DNA of 64,000 nucleotides from Corynebacterium sp. (lineage in GTDB: Bacteria > Actinomycetota > Actinomycetes > Mycobacteriales > Mycobacteriaceae), in contig NZ_JAUNLP010000002.1 of assembly GCF_030532195.1 (NCBI RefSeq), positions 186,001 to 250,000 on the forward strand, written 5' to 3'. Shown here piece after piece: positions 17,889-26,866 of the stretch (its first letter is position 1; every line of letters starts with the position of its first letter). The notes below the pieces were generated by a model. That model did no database searches. It was not told the DNA's origin and worked only from the letters and a program-made list of their open reading frames with translations. The position numbers and the translations under genes are program-made.

Positions 17889-19814
17889 ATGTGTGGTCTT
17901 CTCGGAATCCTGACTGCCAATTCTGACGCTGCGGAGCTGGTCCCGGTCGTCGAAAGGGCTCTGCCATGCATGCGGCACCGCGGCCCGGACGATGCAGGCA
18001 CGTGGCACGACGCGGATGCCGTATTCGGCTTCAACCGACTGTCCATTATTGATATTGCGCACAGCCACCAGCCACTGCAGTGGGGACCTGAAGGACAGCC
18101 AGATCGCTACGCAATGACCTTCAATGGCGAAATCTACAACTTCGTCGAACTTCGCAAGGAGCTGAAGAAGGAAGGCTACACCTTCAATACCTCCGGCGAT
18201 GGTGAACCTATTCTCGTTGGGTTCCACCACTGGGGTGCTGACGTCGTAAAGCATCTGCGCGGCATGTTCGCCATTGCTATTTGGGACACGGTCGAGCGCA
18301 AGCTGTTCCTGGCGCGCGATCCGTTCGGCATTAAGCCGCTGTACTACGCCACTACCCCGCGCGGGACCATTTTCGGCTCCGAGAAGAAGTCGCTGCTGGA
18401 AGCTGCGCCGGAGATGGGTATTGATGACAAGAGTCTCGACAAGCGCGCGCTGGAGCACTACGTCGACTTGCAGTACGTTCCGGAACCGGAGTCGCTGCAC
18501 ACCGATATCCGTCGTATTGAGTCCGGCTGCAGCGCCTTTGTTACTCCGGGCGGCGAGGTCACACAGACTCGCTACTTCAAGCCGACCTTCCCTATCCAGC
18601 CAGTCGCTAAGGGCGCCGAACAGGACGTTTTCGATCGCATCGCCCGTGCGCTGGAAGACAGCGTGGAAAAGCACATGCGTGCCGACGTCACGGTGGGCTC
18701 GTTCCTGTCGGGCGGTATCGACTCCACTGCGATTGCGACCTTGGCAAAGCGCCACAATCCGAATCTTCTGACCTTCACCACCGGCTTCGAACGCGAGGGC
18801 TTCTCGGAGGTCGATGTGGCAGCCGAGTCCGCGGCCGCCATTGGTGTCGAGCACATTGTCAAGGTGGTCTCCCCGGAGGAGTTCGCCGGTGCTATCCCGA
18901 AGATCATGTGGTACCTCGATGACCCAGTGGCTGACCCAGCGCTGGTTCCGCTGTACTTCGTGGCGGCGGAGGCTCGCAAGCACGTCAAGGTCGTGCTGTC
19001 TGGCGAGGGCGCTGATGAACTCTTTGGCGGCTACACCATTTACAAGGAGCCGCTGTCACTGAAGCCGTTTGAGAAGGTCCCCTCTCCCCTGCTGCGCGGT
19101 CTGGCCAAGCTCGGCGAGGCACTGCCGGAGGGCATGCGGGGTAAGTCGCTGCTGCAGCGTGGCACCACTCCGCTGGAGCAGCGTTACTACGGCAACGCGC
19201 GGTCCTTTAATTTCGAGCAGCTGCAGGAAGTTCTGCCGTGGGCAAAGAAGGAATGGGACCACAGCGATGTCACTGCGCCGATTTACGCGCAGTCTGAGGG
19301 CTGGGATCCGGTAACGCGCATGCAGCACCTGGATTTGTTTACCTGGCTGCGTGGCGACATTCTGGTCAAGGCCGACAAGATCACCATGGCCAACTCCCTG
19401 GAGCTGCGCGTGCCTTTCCTCGACCGCGTGGTCTTCGATGTCGCGCAGACGCTGCCGGTGGACATGCGTGTCTCGCACGGCACCACCAAGTACGCACTGC
19501 GTCGCGCAATGGAGCAGATTGTTCCGGCTCACGTGCTCAACCGCCGCAAGCTGGGCTTCCCGGTGCCGATTCGCCACTGGCTGGCAGGCGACGAGCTCCA
19601 CGGTTGGGCCGAGGACATCATTCGCGAGTCCCAGACCGACCACCTCATTAATAAGGATGCCGTACTGAAGATGCTTGCCGAGCATCACCCAACCGAGCGC
19701 GACCACTCCCGCCGCCTCTGGACCATCCTGGCCTTCATGGTCTGGCACGGCATCTTCATCGAAAAGCGCATTACACCAGACATCGAGGAGCGCGACTACC
19801 CAGTCGAGCTCTAA
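17889..19814 (+). CDS. ltsA: Glutamine-hydrolysing asparagine synthase-type amidotransferase LtsA
   Basis: A 641-residue class II amidotransferase. The ATG at 17889 puts the nucleophile Cys directly after Met (MCGLLGIL), as the N-terminal glutaminase needs; upstream in-frame starts would bury it. RHRGPDD and FNGEIYNF complete the glutaminase site. The synthetase half has the P-loop SGGIDST and GEGADELFGGY. In Corynebacterium, LtsA amidates diaminopimelate in peptidoglycan, and mutants are lysozyme- and temperature-sensitive; the same role is inferred here. Divergent from ctaC, as in M. tuberculosis (Rv2200c/Rv2201). Confidence 0.92.
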   Translation: MCGLLGILTANSDAAELVPVVERALPCMRHRGPDDAGTWHDADAVFGFNRLSIIDIAHSHQPLQWGPEGQPDRYAMTFNGEIYNFVELRKELKKEGYTFNTSGDGEPILVGFHHWGADVVKHLRGMFAIAIWDTVERKLFLARDPFGIKPLYYATTPRGTIFGSEKKSLLEAAPEMGIDDKSLDKRALEHYVDLQYVPEPESLHTDIRRIESGCSAFVTPGGEVTQTRYFKPTFPIQPVAKGAEQDVFDRIARALEDSVEKHMRADVTVGSFLSGGIDSTAIATLAKRHNPNLLTFTTGFEREGFSEVDVAAESAAAIGVEHIVKVVSPEEFAGAIPKIMWYLDDPVADPALVPLYFVAAEARKHVKVVLSGEGADELFGGYTIYKEPLSLKPFEKVPSPLLRGLAKLGEALPEGMRGKSLLQRGTTPLEQRYYGNARSFNFEQLQEVLPWAKKEWDHSDVTAPIYAQSEGWDPVTRMQHLDLFTWLRGDILVKADKITMANSLELRVPFLDRVVFDVAQTLPVDMRVSHGTTKYALRRAMEQIVPAHVLNRRKLGFPVPIRHWLAGDELHGWAEDIIRESQTDHLINKDAVLKMLAEHHPTERDHSRRLWTILAFMVWHGIFIEKRITPDIEERDYPVEL

Positions 19815-19816
19815 GG

Positions 19817-19831
19817 CGCTTTACGACGGCC
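19817..19831 (+). repeat. Copy of CGCTTTACGACGGCC behind ltsA
   Basis: Exact 15-base word starting three bases after the ltsA stop. The same 15 bases occur behind glnA (41264) and inverted at 41562-41576. Confidence 0.7.
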
Positions 19832-19884
19832 CCTGCGACCGGTGGCCTCAACCTGGCTGTGGTTGTCGTTCAGTCCAGGGCAGC

Positions 19885-19981
19885 TATGGCTCAAAACTGA
19901 CATATGGCTCAAAATTCAACATATGGTCGCGTATATGCGACCAAACGTTAGTCTCGAGCCATACGTCATCTTTGAGCCATA
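19885..19981. repeat. Long imperfect palindrome downstream of ltsA
   Basis: Arms 19885-19910 and 19956-19981 are inverted copies, 23 of 26 bases matching (TATGGCTCAAA...TATGGCTC). Inside lies a second perfect hairpin, GGTCGC (19925-19930) with GCGACC (19937-19942). The element could form a cruciform or an RNA hairpin in the ltsA 3' region. It contains no ORF. It may be a dispersed intergenic repeat; only one copy is present here. Confidence 0.6.
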
Positions 19982-20103
19982 AGTCGCCCATGGCCATTCG
20001 CCCCATCAGCTCCAACCGACCCACCAGCCCCACTGATTCCGCCAGGCCTACAAGGCTCCACTGAGCCCCACCAAGGTGACCACCAAAACTGAGGCAACAA
20101 ACA

Positions 20104-20153
20104 AAAAGTCGCGGGCCCCGCTCCATTAATAAGGAGCGGGGCCCGAGACTTTT
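20104..20153. terminator. Bidirectional terminator between ltsA and the Fe-S carrier gene
   Basis: AAAAGTC-G-CGGGCCCCGCTCC pairs with GGAGCGGGGCCCG-A-GACTTTT around ATTAATAA. A- and T-runs on both sides allow termination of ltsA and of the convergent HesB-like gene. Confidence 0.87.
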
Positions 20154-20191
20154 ACTATCCGGCGCTTTAACGCGACTGCCAAACCTCCGAC

Positions 20192-20533
20192 TTAGTTGAA
20201 GGAGTCACCGCAGGCGCAGGAACCAGTTGCATTCGGGTTATCGATGGTGAAACCCTGCTGCTCAATGGTGTCAGCGAAGTCAATGGTGGCACCGGACAGG
20301 TACGGAACCGACTGACGGTCGACGACCAGCTTGACGCCGCCGAATTCCTCGGAGACATCGCCATCGAGGCTGCGGTCATCGAAGTAGAGCTGGTAGCGCA
20401 GGCCGACACAGCCGCCCGGAGCAACGGAAATACGCAGCGACAGGTCAGTAGCGCCTTCCTGGTCCAGAAGTGCCTTTGCCTTGGCGGCCGCAGCTTCGGT
20501 CAGGGTAACGCCAGTGCTCTGAGCAGTAGTCAT
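20192..20533 (-). CDS. erpA: A-type iron-sulfur cluster carrier (HesB/ErpA/IscA family)
   Basis: A 113-residue protein of the A-type carrier family, which delivers Fe-S clusters to apo-enzymes. The three conserved Cys are present: one in GGCVGLRY and two in the C-terminal SCACGDSF. Length and motif spacing are standard. In this neighbourhood plausible clients are LipA and the Rieske protein, but that is inference. It is a single-gene unit on the minus strand ending at a bidirectional terminator; the region upstream to 20786 shows no further gene. Confidence 0.9.
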   Translation of the reverse strand: MTTAQSTGVTLTEAAAAKAKALLDQEGATDLSLRISVAPGGCVGLRYQLYFDDRSLDGDVSEEFGGVKLVVDRQSVPYLSGATIDFADTIEQQGFTIDNPNATGSCACGDSFN

Positions 20534-20786
20534 AGCGCGTGTCCTCCTTGTTGAAGTATTAAGTCTTGCGAGTCGACCCCAAGGTCGGCTACGTCATTAC
20601 TTATCACAACCTTACCGGCCAAACTTTAATTCCCAATCTTTGGTTCCTCTTTTTTAAATTTCAGTCACTGCTACTCCGAACCGCCCCCACCCAAGACTCC
20701 CAAATACCACCACCCCACATCACGGCCCCGCCCAAACGAAATCACGGCCGTCACGCAACCTAATTAGGGAAGCGAACTTAACCCCC

Positions 20787-20792
20787 TATAAT
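20787..20792 (+). promoter_or_regulatory. -10 box giving a probable leaderless transcript
   Basis: A perfect TATAAT ends eight bases before the GTG at 20801, so the transcript should begin at or next to the start codon. No Shine-Dalgarno is present, which agrees. Confidence 0.6.
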
Positions 20793-20800
20793 CTGGGGTC

Positions 20801-21553
20801 GTGGATCTACCGTGGAAAAAGAATGACAAGAAGTCCAAGGCCGCAGCTAGCGCGGACACATCGACAGCTGAGGCAGCCAAGGAATCTGCAGCACACGCAG
20901 ATAACGCTGCAGGCTCAGCCGACAAGGCCGCAGAGCCGAAGCACGGCAGCGCTTACACCCCGAAGAAGGGCCGCCCAACGCCTAAGCGCAACGAGGTCGA
21001 GCGTGAGCGCGGCATCCGCCGTGGCCCCGTCGAGGCACCCCTGACTGCGAAGGAAGCTCGCCAGCGCCGCAAGGAGCTCAAGGCTTCCATGTCCAAGGAG
21101 GAGCTCAAGGAGGCCAAGGCCCGCGAGCGTAAGGAGCGCCGCGAGCAGCGTCGTATAGCAGACGAGCGCATGGCAGCTGGCGACCCGCGCTACATGCTGC
21201 CGCGTGACCAGGGGCAGGAGCGCAAGTTCGTCCGTGACTGGGTGGACTCCCGCCGCTTCATTGCCAATATCTTCCTGCCGTTCGCGCTGGTTTTGCTGTT
21301 CATCATGATGATCGGCACTTCCCTGCCACGACTGGCCAACATTGCCTCGCTCATTGCGATGGTCCTGATTATCGCCCTGGTCATTGAGGGCATCTACATT
21401 GGCCGTCGCGCAAACAAGCTGGTCCGCGAGAAGTTCCCGAAGACCAACGAGGGCAAGTGGGGTCTGGGCTTCTACGCCTACTCGCGTGCATCCCAGCCTC
21501 GTCGCCTGCGCACTCCGCGTCCGCAGGTCAATATTGGCGACGAGATTAAGTAG
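20801..21553 (+). CDS. DUF3043 membrane protein
   Basis: A 250-residue protein. The first 140 residues are hydrophilic, rich in Lys/Arg/Ala/Glu and probably partly helical or disordered; two adjacent hydrophobic segments follow (FIANIFLPFALVLLFIMMIG and IASLIAMVLIIALVIEGIYI), then a basic tail. The family is conserved in Actinobacteria next to the cob and ltsA genes (Rv2206 position), and its function is unknown. The start GTG gives MDLPWKK, as in corynebacterial homologues, and appears leaderless. It ends 15 bases before cobU. Confidence 0.82.
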   Translation: MDLPWKKNDKKSKAAASADTSTAEAAKESAAHADNAAGSADKAAEPKHGSAYTPKKGRPTPKRNEVERERGIRRGPVEAPLTAKEARQRRKELKASMSKEELKEAKARERKERREQRRIADERMAAGDPRYMLPRDQGQERKFVRDWVDSRRFIANIFLPFALVLLFIMMIGTSLPRLANIASLIAMVLIIALVIEGIYIGRRANKLVREKFPKTNEGKWGLGFYAYSRASQPRRLRTPRPQVNIGDEIK

Positions 21554-21568
21554 TCGCTAGGCAGAGTC

Positions 21569-22135
21569 ATGCGCACTCTCGTCTTAGGCGGCGCTCGCTC
21601 CGGCAAGTCTTCGTGGGCAGAGCGCGAGTTGCTGGCCACCGCTGGGCACGATTCCGTGCTGCATTACATCGCGACAGCACGGCCATGGCCCGGTGATACC
21701 GACTTTGAAGACCGCGTGGCCGAGCATCGGAGCCGTCGTCAAGCGCAGGGCGTGCAGTGGCGCACGATTGATGATGTCGACGCCGCCATCGTCCTCGCCG
21801 CCCCGGAGCAGCTCGACGCGCACCCAAGGGTGCTGCTCGATGATGTCGGCACGTGGCTGACGCATCAATTCGACGCGCAGGGTCTGTGGGAGGCGCCGCG
21901 CGGCAGTGTCGCGCCGTGGACGCGCCCGCTTGTCGACGCCGTGAGCAACTGGCCCGCGAGCGCTGACCTTTTTATTGTGTCGCCCGAAGTGGGCTTCGGT
22001 GTCATTCCCGAACACCGCTCGGGGCGGCTCTTTCGCGATGAAATTGGACTGCTGAATCAGCAGCTCGCCGCCGAATGTGACCGCGTTGTCCTTGTCGTTG
22101 CGGGATGCCCGCTTGAGGTCAAGGCGGCTTCCTAG
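21569..22135 (+). CDS. cobU: Adenosylcobinamide kinase / adenosylcobinamide-phosphate guanylyltransferase
   Basis: A 188-residue RecA-fold enzyme that phosphorylates adenosylcobinamide and activates it with GTP. The P-loop is GGARSGKS (7-14); VSPEVGFGVIPEHRSGRLFR is the family block with the guanylylated-His region, and GLLNQQLA the next conserved block. It is the first gene of a cobU-cobT-cobS unit that assembles the nucleotide loop of cobalamin. No corrin-ring genes are visible, so here the genes fit salvage of cobinamide. No cobalamin riboswitch precedes it. Confidence 0.9.
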   Translation: MRTLVLGGARSGKSSWAERELLATAGHDSVLHYIATARPWPGDTDFEDRVAEHRSRRQAQGVQWRTIDDVDAAIVLAAPEQLDAHPRVLLDDVGTWLTHQFDAQGLWEAPRGSVAPWTRPLVDAVSNWPASADLFIVSPEVGFGVIPEHRSGRLFRDEIGLLNQQLAAECDRVVLVVAGCPLEVKAAS

Positions 22136-22212
22136 ACGGGCGCAAGTAAGCGGGGGCATTCAGCCTATCCCAATGGCTAATCGATATCGCGTTTCGGGTA
22201 GCGTTTGAGGTT

Positions 22213-23250
22213 ATGAACGCGGATTTTTTTGCACCGGTAGCACGCCCCGATGAGCAGTCTGAACAGGCCGCTCGTGCGCGCCATGAACAGTTGACAAAGC
22301 CTGCCGGTTCGCTGGGCCGGTTGGAAGAACTTGGCATTTGGGTCTCTGCTTGCCAGGGCGAATGCCCTCCTCGGGAACTCAATGATTGCCGAGTCTTTGT
22401 TTTTGCCGGTGACCACGGTGTTGCGCAAAATGGCGTGTCCGCGTATCCATCTGAGGTTTCCATTCAGATGCTTGCCAATATCGAGGCCAAGGGCGCAGGT
22501 GTCAATGCCATCGCCGAGGTGTCCGGCGCCAGTGTTACGGCTGTTGATATCTCGCTTGACCACGAGGCCGAAGGTCCGTACCACGTGCGCCGCAGTTGTG
22601 GCTCCATTGACCGCGAGGACGCCATGAGCGAGGAGGAGCTGGACCAGGCAATTCGCGCTGGTATCACCATTGCTGATACCGCCGTCGACGAAGGCGCCGA
22701 CCTGCTCATCGCTGGTGACCTCGGCATTGGTAACACCACTCCGGCCGCAGCTCTGATTGGCGCTGTGACTAACTCCGAGCCAGTTGTCGTGGTCGGTCGC
22801 GGTACCGGTATCGACGACGAGGGCTGGAAGCTCAAGGTCGCCGCTGTGCGCGATGCCATGTTCCGCGTCCGCCGCCTGCGCAATGAGCCGTTGGAGGTTT
22901 TGCGTCGCATTTCCTCGCCTGACCTGACTGCGATGGCTGCATTCCTGGCGCAGGCCGCTGTTCGTCGCACGCCGGTTATCTTGGACGGCGTTGTGGTGAC
23001 TTCCGCTGCCCTGCTGGCAGATCAGCTCGCCCCGGGCGCGCGTGACTGGTGGGTCGCCGGTCACCAGTCCGCAGAGCCTGCGCATGCGATTGCGTTGCGC
23101 CACCTGGACAAGCAGCCGCTTTTAGAATACGGCATGCGCCTCGGCGAAGGCTCCGGCGCCGTTGCTGCACTCCCGCTGGTCAAGTCCGGTGTTTCCATCC
23201 TGCGCAACATGGCGACCTTCGCTGATGCAGGCGTGAGCACCAAGGACTAA
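22213..23250 (+). CDS. cobT: Nicotinate-nucleotide-dimethylbenzimidazole phosphoribosyltransferase
   Basis: A 345-residue enzyme that activates the lower ligand base as alpha-ribazole phosphate. Conserved blocks are KPAGSLGRLE near the N-terminus, FAGDHGVA, GDLGIGNTTPAAAL, and LGEGSGAVAALPL with the catalytic Glu. It lies 77 bases after cobU and 5 bases before cobS. Complete length for the family. Confidence 0.93.
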   Translation: MNADFFAPVARPDEQSEQAARARHEQLTKPAGSLGRLEELGIWVSACQGECPPRELNDCRVFVFAGDHGVAQNGVSAYPSEVSIQMLANIEAKGAGVNAIAEVSGASVTAVDISLDHEAEGPYHVRRSCGSIDREDAMSEEELDQAIRAGITIADTAVDEGADLLIAGDLGIGNTTPAAALIGAVTNSEPVVVVGRGTGIDDEGWKLKVAAVRDAMFRVRRLRNEPLEVLRRISSPDLTAMAAFLAQAAVRRTPVILDGVVVTSAALLADQLAPGARDWWVAGHQSAEPAHAIALRHLDKQPLLEYGMRLGEGSGAVAALPLVKSGVSILRNMATFADAGVSTKD

Positions 23251-23255
23251 TCGCA

Positions 23256-24128
23256 TTGTCCGACAAGGCCGGCCCCACTCACCAGAACAACCTCGACGGC
23301 GACCTCTCCGCCCACGGCAATGCCATCATCGAAGCGGTCAGCACCGCCCTGTCCTGGCTTACCGTCGTGCCTCTAAAAGGCGCACAAGTCTTTGACCGCA
23401 TCACCGGCCGCCGCGCCATCGCAGCCGTGCCCATCGCCGGTCTCGTCCCGGCCGCCGGGGCCGTCCTGATCACCGCTGTCGTGTATTGGACGGCGTCGTT
23501 ACGCACGTCCACGCTTTACGACGTCACTCCGTTGCTCGGCGGCGCCCTGATTATGGTGGCAGCGCAAATGCTGACCCGCGCGATGCACCTGGACGGACTG
23601 TCCGACGTGGCCGATGCGCTGGGTTCCTATAAGCCGCCGGAGGGGGCTCGGGAGGTGCTGCGCGACCCGAATGTGGGGCCTATGGGCGTCGGCGCGATTG
23701 CCCTGTCGTTGCTATCGTCGGCGGCTGCGTTCGGTGCACTTTCAGCGACTGCTGTGGACTTATGGGCCGACGGCCAGCTGTGGCGTGGCATTGTGGCGCT
23801 GGCCTTGCCTTTTGTCATTTCTCGAGCTGGTGCTGTCCTTGCTTGCTGGCGCGTCTTTCCGCCGTTTTCGCAAACTGGCTTTGGTGCGTTGGTTGCTGGC
23901 ACGCAGTCCATTGGGACAGCAGCTTGCTGGTGGATTGGGCTGATTGCTGTGGCTGGCTGGGCAATTGGGCTGGTGGGAGTGATTGCTTGTCTGCTGAGTC
24001 TGATAGTTGCACTTCTGCTGACGAGGCACTGTGTGAGGAGGCTCGGCGGCGTTAATGGCGATGTTTTGGGAGCCGTCATTGAGACGACTTGTGCCGTGTC
24101 CGCTGTAGTGCTGGCACTGGGTTTCTGA
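23256..24128 (+). CDS. cobS: Adenosylcobinamide-GDP ribazoletransferase
   Basis: An integral membrane enzyme of 290 residues that joins adenosylcobinamide-GDP to alpha-ribazole (phosphate), the last step of the nucleotide loop pathway. The family motif DGLSDVADALGS is present, followed by VLRDPNVGPMGVGA, and several hydrophobic helices come after. I keep the TTG at 23256, five bases after cobT, because no ATG or GTG with a better signal exists before the conserved WLTVVP block; this start is uncertain. The last third is unusually rich in TTG/TGG words. Confidence 0.88.
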   Translation: MSDKAGPTHQNNLDGDLSAHGNAIIEAVSTALSWLTVVPLKGAQVFDRITGRRAIAAVPIAGLVPAAGAVLITAVVYWTASLRTSTLYDVTPLLGGALIMVAAQMLTRAMHLDGLSDVADALGSYKPPEGAREVLRDPNVGPMGVGAIALSLLSSAAAFGALSATAVDLWADGQLWRGIVALALPFVISRAGAVLACWRVFPPFSQTGFGALVAGTQSIGTAACWWIGLIAVAGWAIGLVGVIACLLSLIVALLLTRHCVRRLGGVNGDVLGAVIETTCAVSAVVLALGF

Positions 24129-24190
24129 TGGCCTCTGAACTGCAGTTTTGACACTATTGCCCCCATTAGGGCTGTCTATAAAAAGAACTA

Positions 24191-24220
24191 TTGACGGGGC
24201 TTTGAAAGCGGACGTATTCT
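24191..24220 (+). promoter_or_regulatory. Promoter of the orphan small transcription unit
   Basis: TTGACG (24191-24196) and TATTCT (24215-24220) are separated by 18 bases, one of the best sigma-A-type promoters in the window. It points away from cobS into DNA with no ORF. Confidence 0.6.
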
Positions 24221-24226
24221 GAGGTC

Positions 24227-24388
24227 ACACCGCCGGGAAGGCGGAGTACAGGAGGCTCGTTTCGGGGCTCGCCCAAATTATTTTGCGTCGACCGTTTGCC
24301 GGGGCGCCATTAACGAGCACACCTTCTAGCCTCCCGCTAATTAAAAAAGCGCGTCTCGCTGCACCCTATGCGCGGGGCGCGCTTTTCT
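24227..24388 (+). ncRNA. Candidate small RNA of about 160 nt (unassigned)
   Basis: A good promoter leads, with no credible ORF or ribosome site, to a strong intrinsic terminator. The predicted RNA starts with a perfect hairpin CCGCC-GGGAA-GGCGG (24230-24244). A long-range helix GGAGGCT (24251-24257) with AGCCTCC (24328-24334) encloses a central domain, and the terminator hairpin AAAAGCGCG...CGCGCTTTT (24345-24386) closes the unit. I could not match it to SRP RNA, tmRNA, RNase P RNA or the 6C RNA. A 6S-like regulator is possible but unproven. Confidence 0.55.
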
Positions 24389-24480
24389 GTGTTGTGGGTT
24401 ATTGCTGTGCTGGTGGTTTGCGAGGCGGCTGATTTTGAGTTCGATGGCCTGCATCGGAGATGAGCAACCGGACGAGCAAC

Positions 24481-24531
24481 AAAAAAACTCACTGAGCGGT
24501 GTGCGATTGCTGACCACTCAGTGAGTTCTTG
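24481..24531 (-). terminator. Terminator of the VWA-protein gene
   Basis: ACTCACTGAG-C-GGT (24487-24500) pairs with ACC-A-CTCAGTGAGT (24513-24526); on the minus strand it is followed by seven T. Confidence 0.8.
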
Positions 24532-24616
24532 TTATGTGGTTGCGGCGGAGGGTGACGCAGCGAAAAACGTAACCGCTCCCCTGCCCGGCGCGAATTTCAC
24601 GAGGTCCTAGTTGGTG

Positions 24617-26785
24617 CTAGGAATCCTGTGAGTGCTTGCCCTTTTTGTTCTGGTACACGATTGCACCGGCGACTCCGATAAACACCAGAATCACTACGAC
24701 AACTGTGCCGATGACCAGCGGGCTCATTCCGTCTTCCGAGGAGTCAACAGCCTGCTGAGTGGAGTCTGCTCGGCTTTCGGAAGATTCCGCGCTCTGTTCT
24801 GAACTCTCGTCTGCGGACTTCGAATCATCCTTCTTCGGAGCCCCCTTTGCCAGAATTGGCTTATCCGACGGGGTCGGGCCATTCTTTTCAGTCGGACGCC
24901 AGGCAGGCCCCTTTGTAGGTTTGCCGTCAAGGAAGAAAGCCAACTCGAATGGCTGATCAATGCCGTGGTTTTGCTCATCAGAACGGTAGTTAGCCATTCG
25001 GACTGACACGTAGTAATAGCCAGCGTTAGCTTCGTCTCCGCCGGTTTTTTCTCGATTGTTGTATTCAATCGGGCGTGATGTCGACATGTTGAAGTCATCT
25101 GAATCCCGCCAGAAGCTTAGCTGCCCACTTTCGACTCTCATCTGGAACGGGTTCATGATGATGGCACCAATTGTGTCCACATCATCGCGCTCCGAATTAC
25201 CAGTGCGTCCTGCAACGACCGGTCGCTGACCCCACTCGACTGGAATCTTGTAGAACTTCTGTTCACCAGGAACGATAGAATCGGAAATCGTGTCCCCGGA
25301 CTTAACCTCTGGTGCCTGGGCGGCATTGGCACCGCCACTTACTGGCTTGGCTTCACCAAATGCTGCCTTCTTGTAGGAGTCTTCTCCTCCCGTGGAGTTC
25401 CAGCCCTCGTGGAGATTTTCCGCGTCGAGCTTTTTCAGCACCGGCTCGAATTGAACTTCGACTTCGACTTTGACAGGTGTATCGCGGAATTCTGCTTTTT
25501 GGTCACTTTGATAGACCCATACATTGTTGTTGACAAGCCACTTGGTCTGATCACAGCTTGAGTCGATACGATCACTTTCCCACGGGAGAAAACCTCCGGC
25601 GGCTGCTGTCGGATTCCAGGACTCTGCACTTGCCTCGCCACCGAATAGCGACCCCATAGATTTATCATCCTGGCACTGCCCGCCAGATTCATTTTGGATT
25701 TCCTCAACTGTCGCTCGGACATCCTGCTGGCCTTTACCGTCAGCGCTAATATTCGGCAGCACCTTAGTAGTAACGATTGCATTATGCCCTTCCGGTACCG
25801 CAATGCGGTAGTACAGCGGGGTGCGATCATCGCTGGCCACCTCAGGTACCAATGTGGTCTGGTAGCGCCCGGCGCCTAACCACTTAGCGTCTTCCTTGGT
25901 TTTAGAGAATTCGAACGGGGTGCCTGTGGTCTCATATCCCTTAACCGAACGCTGCGTCAAAAACTTCATATGATCTGCCAGCTGGGCAGAATCGTCCGCG
26001 GTCATGCTCTGGCCGCCGGTCGCCTGTGCAACACATTCCAACTCGGCACGAGCTTCATCGTCGACCTTGAAACCAACGGTGTGAATAGTCAGGCCAAGCC
26101 CCTGGCCAGCCAGTTCCTTGGCAACCTCACACACCGGAGGAGGCGCACAGGTATCGATGCCATCGGACACCAGGATGATTGACCGCTCACCGTTAGGCCC
26201 CAGCTCTTCAGCGGCCTTGCGCAGTGCGTTACCAATTGGCGTGTAGCCCTTGGCCTGCAGGCCAGCAATCTTGCTCTTCAGCCCTTCCTTATCAACCGGC
26301 TGAACCGGTGAGAGGACCTCAATGTCCTGACAACCTCGCTCACGGTTGGCCTCATCATTGGACTCACGCTGGCCGTACACCAGCATGCCCAACAGCGCAT
26401 CATCCGGGAGGGAGTCAATGAGCTCCGTCGATGCCCGCTTCGCCGCATCCAGGCGGGTGCCATCGGCATCGTCGTTAAGCATTGAGCCTGACAGATCCAT
26501 GATTAGTTCTGCCTTGGCCTCCCCGGAACCGCCTTCAGCGGGCGCGGGAGCGGGAGCGGGCGGGGCGTCGCCCTCTACCGGATTCGGCGCTGGGGCAGGC
26601 GCCGGAGCTTCCTGCGCGGCAGCCGTTGGCGTAGGAATGGCGGCAAAACCAATGGTCCATGCAGCAATCAGAAGTGCAGCAATGACTCCTGCTGCGGTGC
26701 GCTTAATTTCGACTCGCTCTTCCCCACTTGCTCCTGCGGGCTCATGGGGAATCCGACCTTTATAAAATAAATAATTTGTGAACAT
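24617..26785 (-). CDS. Secreted, membrane-anchored VWA-domain protein
   Basis: A 722-residue protein with ATG at 26785 (GAGG seven bases upstream). An N-terminal signal or anchor (about 32-57) is followed by a Pro/Ala/Glu-rich tract, then a von Willebrand A domain starting near 94 with a complete MIDAS motif DLSGS (D97, S99, S101) and SDGIDTC later. A large beta-rich region of unknown fold follows, then a Ser/Asp/Glu-rich stalk, one C-terminal helix (PLVIGTVVVVILVFIGVAGA) and a basic tail. It should expose a metal-dependent binding domain outside the cell. Ligand and function are unknown. Monocistronic, between cobS and ilvE. Confidence 0.8.
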   Translation of the reverse strand: MFTNYLFYKGRIPHEPAGASGEERVEIKRTAAGVIAALLIAAWTIGFAAIPTPTAAAQEAPAPAPAPNPVEGDAPPAPAPAPAEGGSGEAKAELIMDLSGSMLNDDADGTRLDAAKRASTELIDSLPDDALLGMLVYGQRESNDEANRERGCQDIEVLSPVQPVDKEGLKSKIAGLQAKGYTPIGNALRKAAEELGPNGERSIILVSDGIDTCAPPPVCEVAKELAGQGLGLTIHTVGFKVDDEARAELECVAQATGGQSMTADDSAQLADHMKFLTQRSVKGYETTGTPFEFSKTKEDAKWLGAGRYQTTLVPEVASDDRTPLYYRIAVPEGHNAIVTTKVLPNISADGKGQQDVRATVEEIQNESGGQCQDDKSMGSLFGGEASAESWNPTAAAGGFLPWESDRIDSSCDQTKWLVNNNVWVYQSDQKAEFRDTPVKVEVEVQFEPVLKKLDAENLHEGWNSTGGEDSYKKAAFGEAKPVSGGANAAQAPEVKSGDTISDSIVPGEQKFYKIPVEWGQRPVVAGRTGNSERDDVDTIGAIIMNPFQMRVESGQLSFWRDSDDFNMSTSRPIEYNNREKTGGDEANAGYYYVSVRMANYRSDEQNHGIDQPFELAFFLDGKPTKGPAWRPTEKNGPTPSDKPILAKGAPKKDDSKSADESSEQSAESSESRADSTQQAVDSSEDGMSPLVIGTVVVVILVFIGVAGAIVYQNKKGKHSQDS

Positions 26786-26850
26786 TACAGCGCCTCAAAC
26801 TAATTTTCCATGAAAAAGAAACTTAATCGACACTGAATACATTGGCACAC

Positions 26851-26866
26851 TGTGATTTAGGCGACA
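26851..26866. promoter_or_regulatory. Possible GlxR-type site upstream of the VWA gene
   Basis: TGTGATTTAGGCGACA keeps the left half and TA core of TGTGANNTANNTCACA; the right half reads CGACA instead of TCACA. It lies 66 bases upstream of the start codon. Confidence 0.35.

Noticed and set aside
21554..21568. Cobalamin riboswitch in front of cobU
   Set aside because: Only 15 bases separate DUF3043 from cobU and no B12-box sequence is present.
24227..24388. Identification of the orphan RNA as SRP RNA, tmRNA or 6C RNA
   Set aside because: No SRP apical loop motif, no tmRNA tag frame, and no loops with six C residues.
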